DNA of 64,000 nucleotides, taken from positions 62,001-126,000 of the forward strand of contig NZ_AP023259.1 of the NCBI RefSeq assembly GCF_016756595.1, in the 5' to 3' direction. Numbering within the stretch: the stretch's first letter is position 1; each line of letters starts with the position of its first letter. A program made the position numbers and the translations under genes. Shown piece after piece: positions 20,442 through 29,001 of the stretch. Origin of the DNA: Mesorhizobium sp. L-2-11 (GTDB lineage Bacteria; Pseudomonadota; Alphaproteobacteria; Rhizobiales; Rhizobiaceae). The notes under the pieces are model-generated. The model was not told where the DNA came from and made no database searches. It worked only from the letters and a program-made list of their open reading frames with translations.

Positions 20442-21269
20442 GGTTCTGTTGCAAATTTTTGTTGAACTGAAGCAAGAAGAGATGGCGGGCGGTGCTTATG
20501 CGGCGGCGAGGATATCGAACTGCTCGGCCAATGACGGATTTGGGTTGAAGGCGAACCTCGCCTGTCGTTTGCGCATCATGTGAAGCATTTCGATGCCGTC
20601 GAGGATGATGCTTGCGGCTGCGGGAGATTTGAAGCCGAGCATCGGCCGAACACGGCGCTTGATCCGCCGATGGTCCTGCTCGATCCGGTTGTTCAAGTAT
20701 TGGCTTTGGCGGATTCGGATCGGCTTCGGTCGGCGCCTGCAGCGATCCTGCAATCGATGTGTCGTATCGCAGGAAACGATCGCCTCCTGGTTGGTCTGGC
20801 TACCATCGATGACGACACGATCGGGACGCCCATGGCGCTCCAGCGCTTTCCTGAAGAAACGCTTGGCCGCCGGCAAATCCCGATGTTCGCTGAAATAGAA
20901 TTCGACCGTGTCGCCGACGCTGTCGATAGCGCGGTAGAGATACATCCACTGCCCTCGGACCTTGATGTAGGTTTCATCAACATGCCATTTGCCGGTCGCT
21001 GCGCGCTTGCGCCGGTTGAAGCGCTCCAGCAGCAAGGGCGAGAAGTGAACAACCCAGCGATGGATCGTCGAATGATCAACGCTAATGCCACGCTCGGCCA
21101 TCATCTCCTTCAAATCGCGCAGGCTCAGTCCATATGCCAGATACCAGCGAACGCACACCAGGATGACCGATCGGTCGAAATGCCGGCCTCTGAACATCAC
21201 AAACCTCCTAAAAAAATGTCGGAGGTCACTTGCCAGACAACCCGTAACGAAAAAGTTTGCAACAGAACC
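20442..21269 (-). mobile_element. IS6-family element, full copy C (828 bp)
   Basis: Third 828-bp copy with the same GGTTCTGTTGCAAA ends. It forms the right part of the 1194-bp unit and borders a decayed DUF3991/TOPRIM gene region on the right. Confidence 0.92.
20496..21200 (-). CDS. IS6-family transposase, copy C
   Basis: 234 residues, identical in sequence to copy A as far as read, with the same AGGAGG leader and intact DDE residues. The longer open frame to 21341 is read-through from flanking sequence. Confidence 0.92.
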   Translation of the reverse strand: MMFRGRHFDRSVILVCVRWYLAYGLSLRDLKEMMAERGISVDHSTIHRWVVHFSPLLLERFNRRKRAATGKWHVDETYIKVRGQWMYLYRAIDSVGDTVEFYFSEHRDLPAAKRFFRKALERHGRPDRVVIDGSQTNQEAIVSCDTTHRLQDRCRRRPKPIRIRQSQYLNNRIEQDHRRIKRRVRPMLGFKSPAAASIILDGIEMLHMMRKRQARFAFNPNPSLAEQFDILAAA

Positions 21270-21539
21270 CTCGTGGATGCCCATCATCTTCAGCCCTTCA
21301 TGACCCTCCCCTGCGGCCGCCTGTCCGTCCGGGCGGGTCAAGGGCCGGCGTAGCCGGGCGAAGCTTCACCCTTGCACGCGAACGGCGGGCATGCGGCACC
21401 CGGGTTTCCTTTCTCCCTTCTTGCCTTCCCCAGTTTGGCGGCGCGAACCGGCTGTCATGCCAGCGCGGCGCACTTTTTCGAGTTGAGATGACCATGGCAA
21501 AGCGCGGGCCGGCGATCTTCAATCTGCGGCACAGTTGAG

Positions 21540-22406
21540 TGATCGGCGCCGTCACGCGGATGCCACATCCCTGCAGCATCGCGTTCCAGTCTTCGGCGAG
21601 CGGCTTCAGCCGCTCAAAGTCACAGGCGAGCTCGCCGGCAAGCTCACGCAGCCTCGACACGAATGCCTCGCCTGTGGGTTGGCGTCAGTGGCCGCTACAA
21701 GCCGCGTGTTCGGCCTTCCTGCCAACAGGCGAAGCGCCGTGTCCGTCGCCGGCGACCAACCGCCGCCGGTGCTAGCATACAGCGTGTCGCGCCGGATCCG
21801 CTCGATCGCGGCCAGGCTCATGGCGTCGATCGCCGCTTCGGTGACGCAGATGCGGGTGGCCGTCATCGTCCCCAACCGGAACAACACCTTGCCGCCTCCG
21901 GCCGCAAAACCACGCCATTGCGGGCCGCGCTCCTCCCAGCCGGTGACGATACCGGCCGCGTCGCTGTGGGCCGCCCACATGCTGCCGCGCGGACCTTCCC
22001 TCAGAACGTTCTGAGTGATCGCTGTCCTGATGACCTGTTCGGGAATGTGGCGCTCATCGCGCAGATAGCGCCATGTCGCCGACCCGCGCCACGGCTTGCG
22101 TCGCGCCGCCCATCGTTGCGGGACGGACTGGTCGGGTTCGATCTCCCGGGACTGCCGTTTCCATTCGAGCTCACTCGGCACGAATGCCACAAGCGAGGCT
22201 ACCTGCACGAAGGCTTCCAGGAAATCGCCGCCGTCCAGATGTTGCACCAGTGAATAGACGTCGCCCTTTGCATCCGACAGCGGGTCGAACCATCCCTTGC
22301 CCTCATGGATGACGATGATGATATCATCGCCACGGCGAAGCATGGTTACGGCCGCGGTGATGTCGAAGCCCTCGAATATTCCTCGCATGATGTGGAAGAA
22401 GCTCAC
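21540..22406 (-). pseudogene. DUF3991/TOPRIM-domain protein, frameshifted
   Basis: Typical of rhizobial plasmids and islands. The first frame carries the DUF3991 part (GKGWFDPLSDAKGDVYSLVQ, GSATWRYLRDERHIPEQVIR) and the TOPRIM core (VTEAAIDAMSLAAIERIRRD, STGGGWSP, VAATDANPQ). After ATDANPQ the frame is lost near 21670 and the normal continuation (LRELAGELACDFERLKPLAE, DWNAML) resumes in another frame. The usual N-terminal region is also short. The 21270-21539 stretch is non-coding leader-like sequence, and 22407-22541 holds no gene. Confidence 0.78.
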
Positions 22407-22541
22407 TGGCCCTCGCGTCTTTTATCTGCTTCCTTCCTCACGACAAATATTTGGTATCGGACAACCGGCGGATGAGAACATAGTTTCGCGACGAAGACTT
22501 TCAGATCTTCGTTTATTGTTCCGCATGCGAATACTTTGGAA

Positions 22542-23712
22542 CTAGAGCAGAACTTCAGGGAACCGTTCTTCGGAAAGCTTTGAAATGAGTTCGGCGCCGT
22601 CCGCCGTCACCACGGCGACCTCCTCCAACTGGAATACTCCGCCGTCCAGTTCGTATTTCGGCTCGACGTGGATGATCATCCCCTCCTGAATCACCTCCTT
22701 CGAGGTGGCCGCAATCGAGGGTGGCTCCGTCAGGTTGCGTCCAGACCCATGGCCGATCCGGGATGCGGTTGCACTCGGCAGCCCTAACCCAGTCTGCTTG
22801 GCAAACGCTTCGAACACGGCATAGACATCGGCGCCGGTCATACTTGGCTTCATTGCAGACAAGGTCCCAATCGTCATGTTTCGGACCTGCGTGTAGATCC
22901 TTTGCTCTTCGTTGGTGGCGCGCCCTGCTTTGGCAATCCGGTTGACGTCGGAAATCGAACCAAACATGCGGCAACCGATATCGACCCAGATGAAATTATC
23001 CTTTGCCAGCGCCCGACCGGTTGGCGGGAGACTATAGGCGAAATCTTTGCGTCCGAAACGCACTGGCAGCCATGGAACAGATTCAGCGCCACGCTCGATC
23101 AGGTCCATCGTCAATGCCTTAGCAAACTGCTTTTCCGTCATTCCCAGCGTCACGTTCTTCAGGCAATGGTGGAACGCGTCATGCGCAATTTCGAGCGTAA
23201 GCCGCTTCTGGGCAATTTCCACCGGTGTCTTGATCATTCGGATTGGCCAAATGAAATCCGCACCTTCTAGAAGCTGTGCTGTATTAAACTGGTCCTTTAG
23301 CTTTTCTACTAGACTGAGAGAACCGATGCCGAAACTCTCGAATCCGTAATCCAGCGCAATTCTGCGAAGGTCGGTCTGCCCGAGAACCTCGATCACTTTC
23401 TCAACCGCACCCTCAACGAAGCCGGAATACTGCCGGTGCACCAGACCTCCAGGCAGTTCGGGCGTTTGAGAAAATGTCTTCGCTTCGGCAGCGGCTGCCA
23501 CGACCATCACTGCGTCGCTGTCTTTCCAAACGATCAGAAAATAAGGCCGGGCTTTGGACGCCCAGAACAGAGACTTGTAGCCGCTGAAATATTCAAAGTT
23601 GTCTCGGTCTGAGATCACGAACGCATCAACAGATTGTTCTGCCATGCACTTGCGAAGTGTGTCGATGCGTTCCTGGTACTCATCCGCGCGCACGAGAAGC
23701 CTATCGTACATG
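22542..23712 (-). CDS. M24-family (creatinase/Xaa-Pro dipeptidase-like) hydrolase 1
   Basis: 390-residue pita-bread metalloenzyme. Start is ATG 23712 with AAGGTG six bases upstream; the longer open frame is not supported. The five M24 metal ligands are present: D in WVDIGC, D in SISDVNRIA, H in RIGHGSG, E in HVEPKYEL and E in FQLEEVAVV. M24 members cleave N-terminal or cyclic amide bonds (Xaa-Pro peptidases, creatinase, ectoine hydrolase); the substrate here is unknown. No signal peptide, so cytoplasmic. Its close paralogue is at 50049-51212 (shared blocks DRENFEYFSG-like, PWLPVRFG, RIGHGSG). A 15-bp palindrome 35 bases upstream is shared with the transporter region at 44.2 kb. Confidence 0.85.
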
Positions 23713-23746
23713 TTATCACCTTGACTGAAACAACAAACCGAATTGT

Positions 23747-23761
23747 TATACCGGGTATAAT
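23747..23761. promoter_or_regulatory. Palindromic operator TTATACCGGGTATAA
   Basis: Perfect 15-bp palindrome with a central G, 35 bases before the ATG of the M24 gene. Its core TATACCGGGTATA recurs exactly at 44218-44230 in front of the ABC permease genes. Probable binding site of one of the two GntR-type regulators in the window (inference). The rest of 23762-24223 shows no gene. Confidence 0.6.
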
Positions 23762-24223
23762 AATACTGGTTTGGCCATGAAATGTTCCAAGAGCCAGTGA
23801 CTACGTTATGCCGCAGCACAAGCCGATGGGCCAATCCCAATGGGCGCGCCGTGGCACGCGGCCTAGACAGCCCGCCACCAGCGCCATCAAAGCGCATACC
23901 TTGTTCGGCGCCCTCTGGCCGGCGCGCGGCAAGGGTGCTTCCTGAGACCCAGATTGCACTTCAGCGTAGCGTCGACTTAATCGATTGGTCGATCAGACCT
24001 TTTTCCGACCCGTGTCGAATAGCCACAATTTGCAAACCATCGCCTGGCAGCACCAGTGCAGATGTCGCCAAGCAAAAGCTGATTGTCGCGGAAGATTGAT
24101 GCCCCGCCCTGATGGTCTATACGATGCGTGCATTCTCATTGCCCAAGCACTGATGTCCGCGAATTTTGCGAAACCGATGTCCCGTCTTTTTGATGATATC
24201 CGCAATAAAAGTGCACGTCCATC

Positions 24224-25318
24224 TCACGGATCATACCCGGCGGGGCGGGGCGCCGGATCGCTCCCGGCGACATCTCGGTATCTTCGTCGACCCCATGTGA
24301 ATCGACACCATCCCTCCGATACCTCTTCTGGCGAAGAAATATCTCTTGGCCCTCGCCAATCCCGAGCAAGATCCTCATTCCAGGTGTTCAACCATCGGGG
24401 ATCAAACATTGTCTCCACATAACGGACGCCGTGGTCTGGGAGAATAGTCAGGACGTATCGCGAAGGATCCTGAGCTGCACGCCACTCTGCCACAGCAAGA
24501 GCGGCACCGCTTGACGGCCCGACAAGCATTCCAGTTTGCCGATGGAAATCGTGGACCTTTTGAACCATTTTCGGAACTGGCACCCAATGAACTTCGTCGC
24601 AGAGTTCGAAATTCACGTTGCCCATGGGTATTCCTGCTCCCATCGCGAGAATTTGTTCAAACGTTCCCCTGCACATCTTGCTGATCCGCGCGGCCTGGGC
24701 ACCAAAAATCACACTTCTATTGTGGTCGACCGCGATTACTTCTAAATCCGGGTTCTCGCGTTGCAAGATGGATGCAATTCCAAAGAGCGATCCGCCGCTA
24801 CCGACCGTGCCAACCACAGAATGGATTTTTGGCTGTGTTAGGAGGGCTCGCTTCGCAATCGGTCCATAAGAGAGAGAATTCAACGGGTTCGTGTATTGTT
24901 GCGGCCAAAAACTATCAGGCATTGATGAGCGCAATGTGGACAACACCTCCAGACGCGCTTGCTGAATCCCACCTTCGCAATTTTTGCTGGTGTGGACAGT
25001 ATGCAAGGCTGCTCCCAAATTCTCCAGTCTCCAGCGAACGATTTGCGACGTCGGACCGGTAACAAGCGTAAGGCGCAAGTTATATAAAGAACACAGGATA
25101 GATAGAGCTAAGGCGAATGTGCCGGAACTGCTTTCAACAACATGTCCACCGGCGCTTAAATGTCCGTTTGCCAGTGCAGTATCGAGAATGTGCTTCGCAG
25201 GTGTAAATTTCATTAGATCGAATTTCGCGGCAAGGAGATTGTGCGAGACTTGTATGAATTGCGGCACGGAGAGTGCCTCGACGACGTTCGCACCAAACGG
25301 TTTTTTGGGTATATCCAT
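24224..25318 (-). CDS. Fold-type II PLP enzyme (cysteine synthase superfamily), short divergent form
   Basis: 364-residue protein of the cysteine synthase/SbnA-like superfamily. Seen: KFDLMKFTPAKHIL near the N-terminus in the place of the usual PLP-lysine block, ESSSGTFALALS as the substrate loop, GTVGSGGSLFGIAS as the phosphate-binding glycine loop, and a VGPSSGAALAVAEW C-terminal block. The usual SxKDR is replaced, and either LMK or AKH could hold the Schiff-base lysine. It is closely related to the PLP domain at 29002-30654. Family members make or break beta-substituted amino acids. It precedes the M24 gene on the same strand by about 510 bases. Substrate unknown. Confidence 0.78.
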   Translation of the reverse strand: MDIPKKPFGANVVEALSVPQFIQVSHNLLAAKFDLMKFTPAKHILDTALANGHLSAGGHVVESSSGTFALALSILCSLYNLRLTLVTGPTSQIVRWRLENLGAALHTVHTSKNCEGGIQQARLEVLSTLRSSMPDSFWPQQYTNPLNSLSYGPIAKRALLTQPKIHSVVGTVGSGGSLFGIASILQRENPDLEVIAVDHNRSVIFGAQAARISKMCRGTFEQILAMGAGIPMGNVNFELCDEVHWVPVPKMVQKVHDFHRQTGMLVGPSSGAALAVAEWRAAQDPSRYVLTILPDHGVRYVETMFDPRWLNTWNEDLARDWRGPRDISSPEEVSEGWCRFTWGRRRYRDVAGSDPAPRPAGYDP

Positions 25319-25860
25319 GATTCGATTGCCCTCACTTTACACTTCAAAATAGCGAAACGGCAGAACTACAGCCCCACGGGCCGTCTTGTTCGTTTTACAC
25401 CGCTGCAGGCCCATGGTTCTTTATCTCCCGATTTAAACGGGCCAGCGACCATGCCGGAGTGACGGCAAGTTGGCACTTGGCATTCTCCCTTCGCTTCTTC
25501 AATTGGGGTGCTGAGAAGGAAGGCCGGTAGACAGCTCCCGCAGCTTTGCACTGCATGACTCAAATCTCATGCCAATTCGACTTGGTCGAGGAGAAAGTGA
25601 GAATATGATTGCATTTCAATTTTTTAGCCTATCGTATTCACGATGGTGCGTTTGAATGGGCTGGCTGATGCGTGTGCGACTCCAGCCATTTTGTTCCATC
25701 CGTCGCGGCCGGCCACCGCAGCCCCAGCCCACAGATTTGTCATGATCTAGTCGCGTCGATTATTTGGCTAACTTGATGACCGGGACGCGCTTGGGGAAGC
25801 AAGTCGCCCTACCGCCCCGGCCGGTGCGCTTCCCGAATATGGAAGTTGCCGCTTCTGTCG
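25319..25860. other. Gene-free leader region
   Basis: No coding frame is recognised in these 540 bases. The region holds the leader of the PLP gene and one candidate sigma-54-like element on the minus strand. An imperfect dyad ATCGT-ATTC-ACGAT at about 25631-25644 was seen but not assigned. Confidence 0.4.
25559..25575 (-). promoter_or_regulatory. Weak sigma-54-like element upstream of the PLP gene
   Basis: On the minus strand the sequence is TTGGCATGAGATTTGAG, close to the YTGGCACGRNNNTTGCW pattern but with GA in place of the -12 GC. It strongly resembles the element at 27975-27991 in front of the kinase gene (TTGGCACGATTTTTGAG). About 240 bases from the start codon. No TGT-N10-ACA was found upstream. 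Low confidence. Confidence 0.25.
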
Positions 25861-26520
25861 GATTGTGTTGAAGAAGTCGGCTGATGACGCTGATGACCGC
25901 GTGTTCGTTGATCGCCATTTGAGGATGTTCGGAGGCCAGGGCCTCTCACGCCGGTTTCGGCGTCGGCACCGGGATCAGCTTGGCGAGTTTCCGGAGGTTC
26001 TGGGCGGCGGCTGCCAAGTGGAACTCGTCTCGGGCGCCATTCGGTCCCCGTAGTCGCAGGCGATCGAGTTTCAGGATGCGTTTGAGGTGCGCGAAAAGCA
26101 TCTCGACCTTCTTTCCCTCGCGGCGCGAGGTGACATAGGCGTCGATGGCGGCGATATCACGGGCCATGTCGCGCGCACCCTCGTGGATGGAGCGCAGGAT
26201 CTTGCGGGCTGGAGCGTTCGGACAGCATTGAGGCTTGAGAGCGCAGGCGTCGCAGTCGAGCTTGCTGGCGCGGTAACGCATGAAGCCCTCGTCGTCGACA
26301 CCGTCGCGGGGTGAGGCGAAGCGCCGACGATACTGCCTGAGCTCCTTGCCGCCTGGACAGGTGTAAAGATCGCGCCTGCGATCATAGCTGAACTCTGCCC
26401 GCTCGAAGGTGCCATCGCGGCGCTCTGACTTATCGAAGACAGGGATGTGCGGCTCGATCCCGCGCTCATGCGCCGGCGCGGCGGTTCGGTCGCAAAGTGT
26501 GATGCTGGGTGCAGAACGGC
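25861..26520 (-). pseudogene. IS1182-family transposase 3' part with terminal repeat
   Basis: The minus strand encodes the IS1182 C-terminal region: MRYRASKLDCDACALKPQCC (the cysteine-rich block), MARDIAAIDAYVTSRREGKK and EMLFAHLKRILKLDRLRLRG. The preceding part (TCPGGKELRQYRRRF) sits in a different frame, so the gene is frameshifted. The outer end GATTGTGTTGAAGAAGTC near 25861 matches the IS1182-type end seen at 26973. Confidence 0.75.
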
Positions 26521-26532
26521 GGGCCGCATCTG

Positions 26533-26936
26533 TTTTCCACTAATGCGACGATTTCGAACTGCTCGGATAGGGGATTCGGATTGAAGATGTACCGCGCCTG
26601 TCGTTTCCGCAACGTGGCGACCATTTCGATCTCGTCGGGGACGGCGCCGGCGAAGGACTGAAGCCGAGCATGGGCCGGACACTGCGTTTGATGCCGCGAG
26701 GATCCTATTCAATGCCATTGTGAGGTGCCGGCTTTGACCGATTCGGATCGGCCGCGCCGGAAGCGATAGTGCAGGGGGTTGGCCGTGTCGCAGAAGACGT
26801 AGCGGCACGGCGGGTCTCGGCTGCCCTTGACCATCCAGTGCCTTCCATCTTCCAGATCACTGGGCGGCCAGATACCAGGACGCACAGCAGGATCACCGAT
26901 AGGTCGAACTTGGCCGGCCCTTGAACATCACGAGCT
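26533..26936 (-). pseudogene. Degenerate IS6-family transposase remnant
   Basis: The minus strand contains scattered IS6 pieces in broken frames: an FNPNPLSEQFEIV-like C-terminus next to 26535-26580, HGIE/MALNRI-like blocks, PIRIGQSRHLTMALNRI, and a start resembling MFKGRPS near 26925. It lies between two partial IS1182 copies and is beyond repair. Confidence 0.6.
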
Positions 26937-26972
26937 CCCCAGAAACCCAAGGGCGCCAATGCCTCGTTTTCG

Positions 26973-27713
26973 ACGATTGTGTTGAAAAAGTCCGGCTTGA
27001 AGCCGTTCTAAAGCATTCAGTCTCCTTGGGAAAAGGAGATTGAGTCGATGATGGGCGAGCGGACCGTGATGCAGGAAGCGCTGTTCTACGAGTTCAGCAT
27101 CGAACGTCACGTGCCATCAGACCATCTGCTTCGCTCGATTGATCGGTTCGTCGACCTGTCCGCGCTGCGCTCGCATCTGCGGCCGTTCTACAGCGAGATC
27201 GGCCGGCCCTCGATCGATCCGGAGCTAATGATTCGGATGCTGATCGTCGGCTACTGCTTCGGTATTCGTTCCGAGCGCCGGCTCTGAGAGGAAGTGCATC
27301 TGAATCTCGCCTATCGTTGGTTTTGCCGGCTTGGCCTGGAGGGTGATGTCCCGGACCATTCCACTTTCTCCAAGAACCGGCACGGCCGCTTTCGCGACAG
27401 CGATCTGCTGCGCGAGTTGTTCGAGACTACGGTGCGCCGGTGCATCGAAGAAGGTCTCGTCGGCAACGAGGGCTTCGCCGTCGATGCCAGCCTCATCAGA
27501 GCGGACGCGAACAAGCAGCGTTCAGCCGAGGGATCGGAGCAGGTCGACTGGGAGACGATGGCGGCAACACGCCGCTCGGTACAGGAGTATCTCGACACGT
27601 TGGACGATGCCGCGTGGGGTGCAGCGAGCGAGGTGAAGCCGAAGTTCGTGTCGAGGTCCGACCCGGCGGCGCAGTGGACCGGAGCGATGAAGGGTCACGT
27701 CGCGCCTTCATAA
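26973..27713 (+). pseudogene. IS1182-family transposase 5' part with in-frame TGA
   Basis: The element end GATTGTGTTGAAAAAGTC is at about 26976. The transposase starts MMGERTVMQEALFYEFSIER (27048) and continues HVPSDHLLRSIDRFVDLSAL to FGIRSERRL, where TGA at 27285-27287 replaces a codon, probably Cys. The same frame resumes EEVHLNLAYRWFCRLGLEGD and runs to the AVDASLIRADANKQ catalytic block before ending at 27713. The 3' half is absent. 27776-27870 shows no gene. Confidence 0.8.
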
Positions 27714-27875
27714 ATGCGCTTCACGGCAATGTCGCTCGGGCTCTCTGGCGGAGTGTGGTCGGCGTTGCCGTCTAATCTCGTCGAGCGATGGGGTGAGAAG
27801 CGCATTATCTTAGATTTCTATCGGCCACCCAAAACGACACCTGGCCCAATGAATGAACGACACTACCGTTGTGTT

Positions 27876-27891
27876 TGTCACGTTTGCGACA
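27876..27891. promoter_or_regulatory. Candidate NifA upstream activating sequence TGT-N10-ACA
   Basis: The 16-mer TGTCACGTTTGCGACA fits the extended NifA consensus TGT-N4-T-N5-ACA. It ends 83 bases before the TTGGCACG element, a normal spacing for NifA sites, and lies upstream of the kinase gene. A lone TGT-N10-ACA can occur by chance, so the support comes from its position. Confidence 0.5.
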
Positions 27892-27974
27892 AGTGCTATT
27901 CGAACCGACTCAGACCTTCTCATTAAGCCGTTGAATATCTTCCAGAAAGATACCTCTTAGGTCTTTCTTTGGAG

Positions 27975-27991
27975 TTGGCACGATTTTTGAG
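27975..27991 (+). promoter_or_regulatory. Candidate -24/-12 (sigma-54) promoter, -12 imperfect
   Basis: TTGGCACGATTTTTGAG matches YTGGCACGRNNNTTGCW through the TTG, but has GA where the -12 GC is expected. It lies 91 bases before the first ATG of the kinase gene. The mismatch at -12 would be expected to weaken or abolish activity, so experimental proof would be required. Confidence 0.45.
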
Positions 27992-28081
27992 GCTTTTCTC
28001 GTAAGGCGGTAGCAAATCCCGCCGATTTGATGTCGTGGGCAGCGGGCAGCAAACGTAAGTCTCACTTAGGTATTCAATTAA

Positions 28082-28978
28082 ATGGCGAGGTTTACCATGC
28101 GCGCAACAGAAGGATGCGGTGAAGCTATCGGTCATCATGGCGAACTCGTTCAAGGCATTTTTGAGGACCAATATGCTCGTCTGCACCGTGGCCTGATATC
28201 GCTGCCTTGCCGCCACCTCAAGTCGAAAGCCAAGTTCAAGACGAACGGCGAAGAGAGGTTGTCCGTTACCCCACGGCATTGCGAAAAGGCAAAACGCGCC
28301 GTGGAGCTCGCGCTCAAGACATTCGCCCGGATCACGATTGGCGGACATCTGACAATAGAAAGCAACATCCCCATTGGGCGCGGCATGGGCTCATCTACCG
28401 CTGATGTGCTCGCCAGCATCTTGGCCGTTCTCAATTACCTGGACCTCCAATCAACACCTCATCGCGTAATGGAAATTGCGGTAAGTGCGGAGACGGCATG
28501 CGATTCGACGCTGTTTTCGCAGCAAGCGGTGCTCTTCGCACATCGCGAAGGATTTGTGATAGAGTCGTTCAGAAAGCCGCTTCCGGCGATCGACTTCATC
28601 AGCATAGACACAACTCCCAGCCAAACTGTTGACACCCTTTTATTCAAGCCGGCTCAGTATAATCCGTTTGAGATCGGAGTCTTTCGGCCGCTCCGGAGTG
28701 TTATGCGGAGAGCGATCAACGAGTCCGATCTTCGTCTGCTTGGCCGAGTTGCTACCGCAAGCGCTCTAATAAACGAGAGATTCCTCCCAAAACCCCGCCT
28801 GTCCGATATCGAAGCGATTTGCACTCGCCATCGCGGTCTAGGCGTACAGGTTGCTCACAGCGGGACAGTTGTCGGCATAATGTTCGACCCAGCGAACGAA
28901 AGAAGCCCCGAAAGCATGGATCTAGCGATGCGTGACCTGACAGAGTTAGGTTTAGAGACTTCGATCTTCCGGCACTGA
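28082..28978 (+). CDS. GHMP-family kinase, PduX-like (L-threonine kinase-type)
   Basis: About 293-298 residues; ATG 28097 has a GGCGAGG upstream and is the likelier start than ATG 28082. The N-terminal motif EAIGHHGELVQG matches the PduX/GHMP motif, and the ATP-binding motif 2 PIGRGMGSSTADVLA is intact. The C-terminal AHSGTVVGIMFD is the third GHMP motif. PduX phosphorylates L-threonine; relatives phosphorylate other small alcohols or hydroxy-amino acids. Here there are no cobalamin genes around it; instead it is followed 26 bases later by a PLP-acetyltransferase fusion, suggesting that the phosphate is a leaving group for beta-replacement. Substrate is inference. Confidence 0.82.
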   Translation: MARFTMRATEGCGEAIGHHGELVQGIFEDQYARLHRGLISLPCRHLKSKAKFKTNGEERLSVTPRHCEKAKRAVELALKTFARITIGGHLTIESNIPIGRGMGSSTADVLASILAVLNYLDLQSTPHRVMEIAVSAETACDSTLFSQQAVLFAHREGFVIESFRKPLPAIDFISIDTTPSQTVDTLLFKPAQYNPFEIGVFRPLRSVMRRAINESDLRLLGRVATASALINERFLPKPRLSDIEAICTRHRGLGVQVAHSGTVVGIMFDPANERSPESMDLAMRDLTELGLETSIFRH

Positions 28979-29001
28979 ATCGGACCTGGGAGCAACACAA
29001 A

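Larger units (their letters stand above)
20076..21269. mobile_element. IS6-derived unit, copy 2 (1194 bp, empty site)
   Basis: A 140-bp IS6 left end (20076-20215), a 226-bp spacer and a complete IS6 element. It matches copy 1 at 10094-12974 except for the nested IS there. The spacer contains a minus-strand open frame (RRRSAMEAKRQRGRPASYAT) that is not recognised. Both copies break transposase genes: IS66 tnpC here, IS256 and IS110 at copy 1. Confidence 0.88.

Noticed and set aside
25631..25644. Possible nod box half (ATCGT-ATTC-ACGAT)
   Set aside because: The second conserved half and the ATC-N9-GAT spacing are missing.
28082..28978. Kinase as part of cobalamin synthesis (PduX role)
   Set aside because: No cobalamin, propanediol or cobinamide gene is nearby; the immediate partner is a PLP-GNAT enzyme. 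The B12-dependent mutase at 59.6 kb is too far and separately regulated to argue for it.
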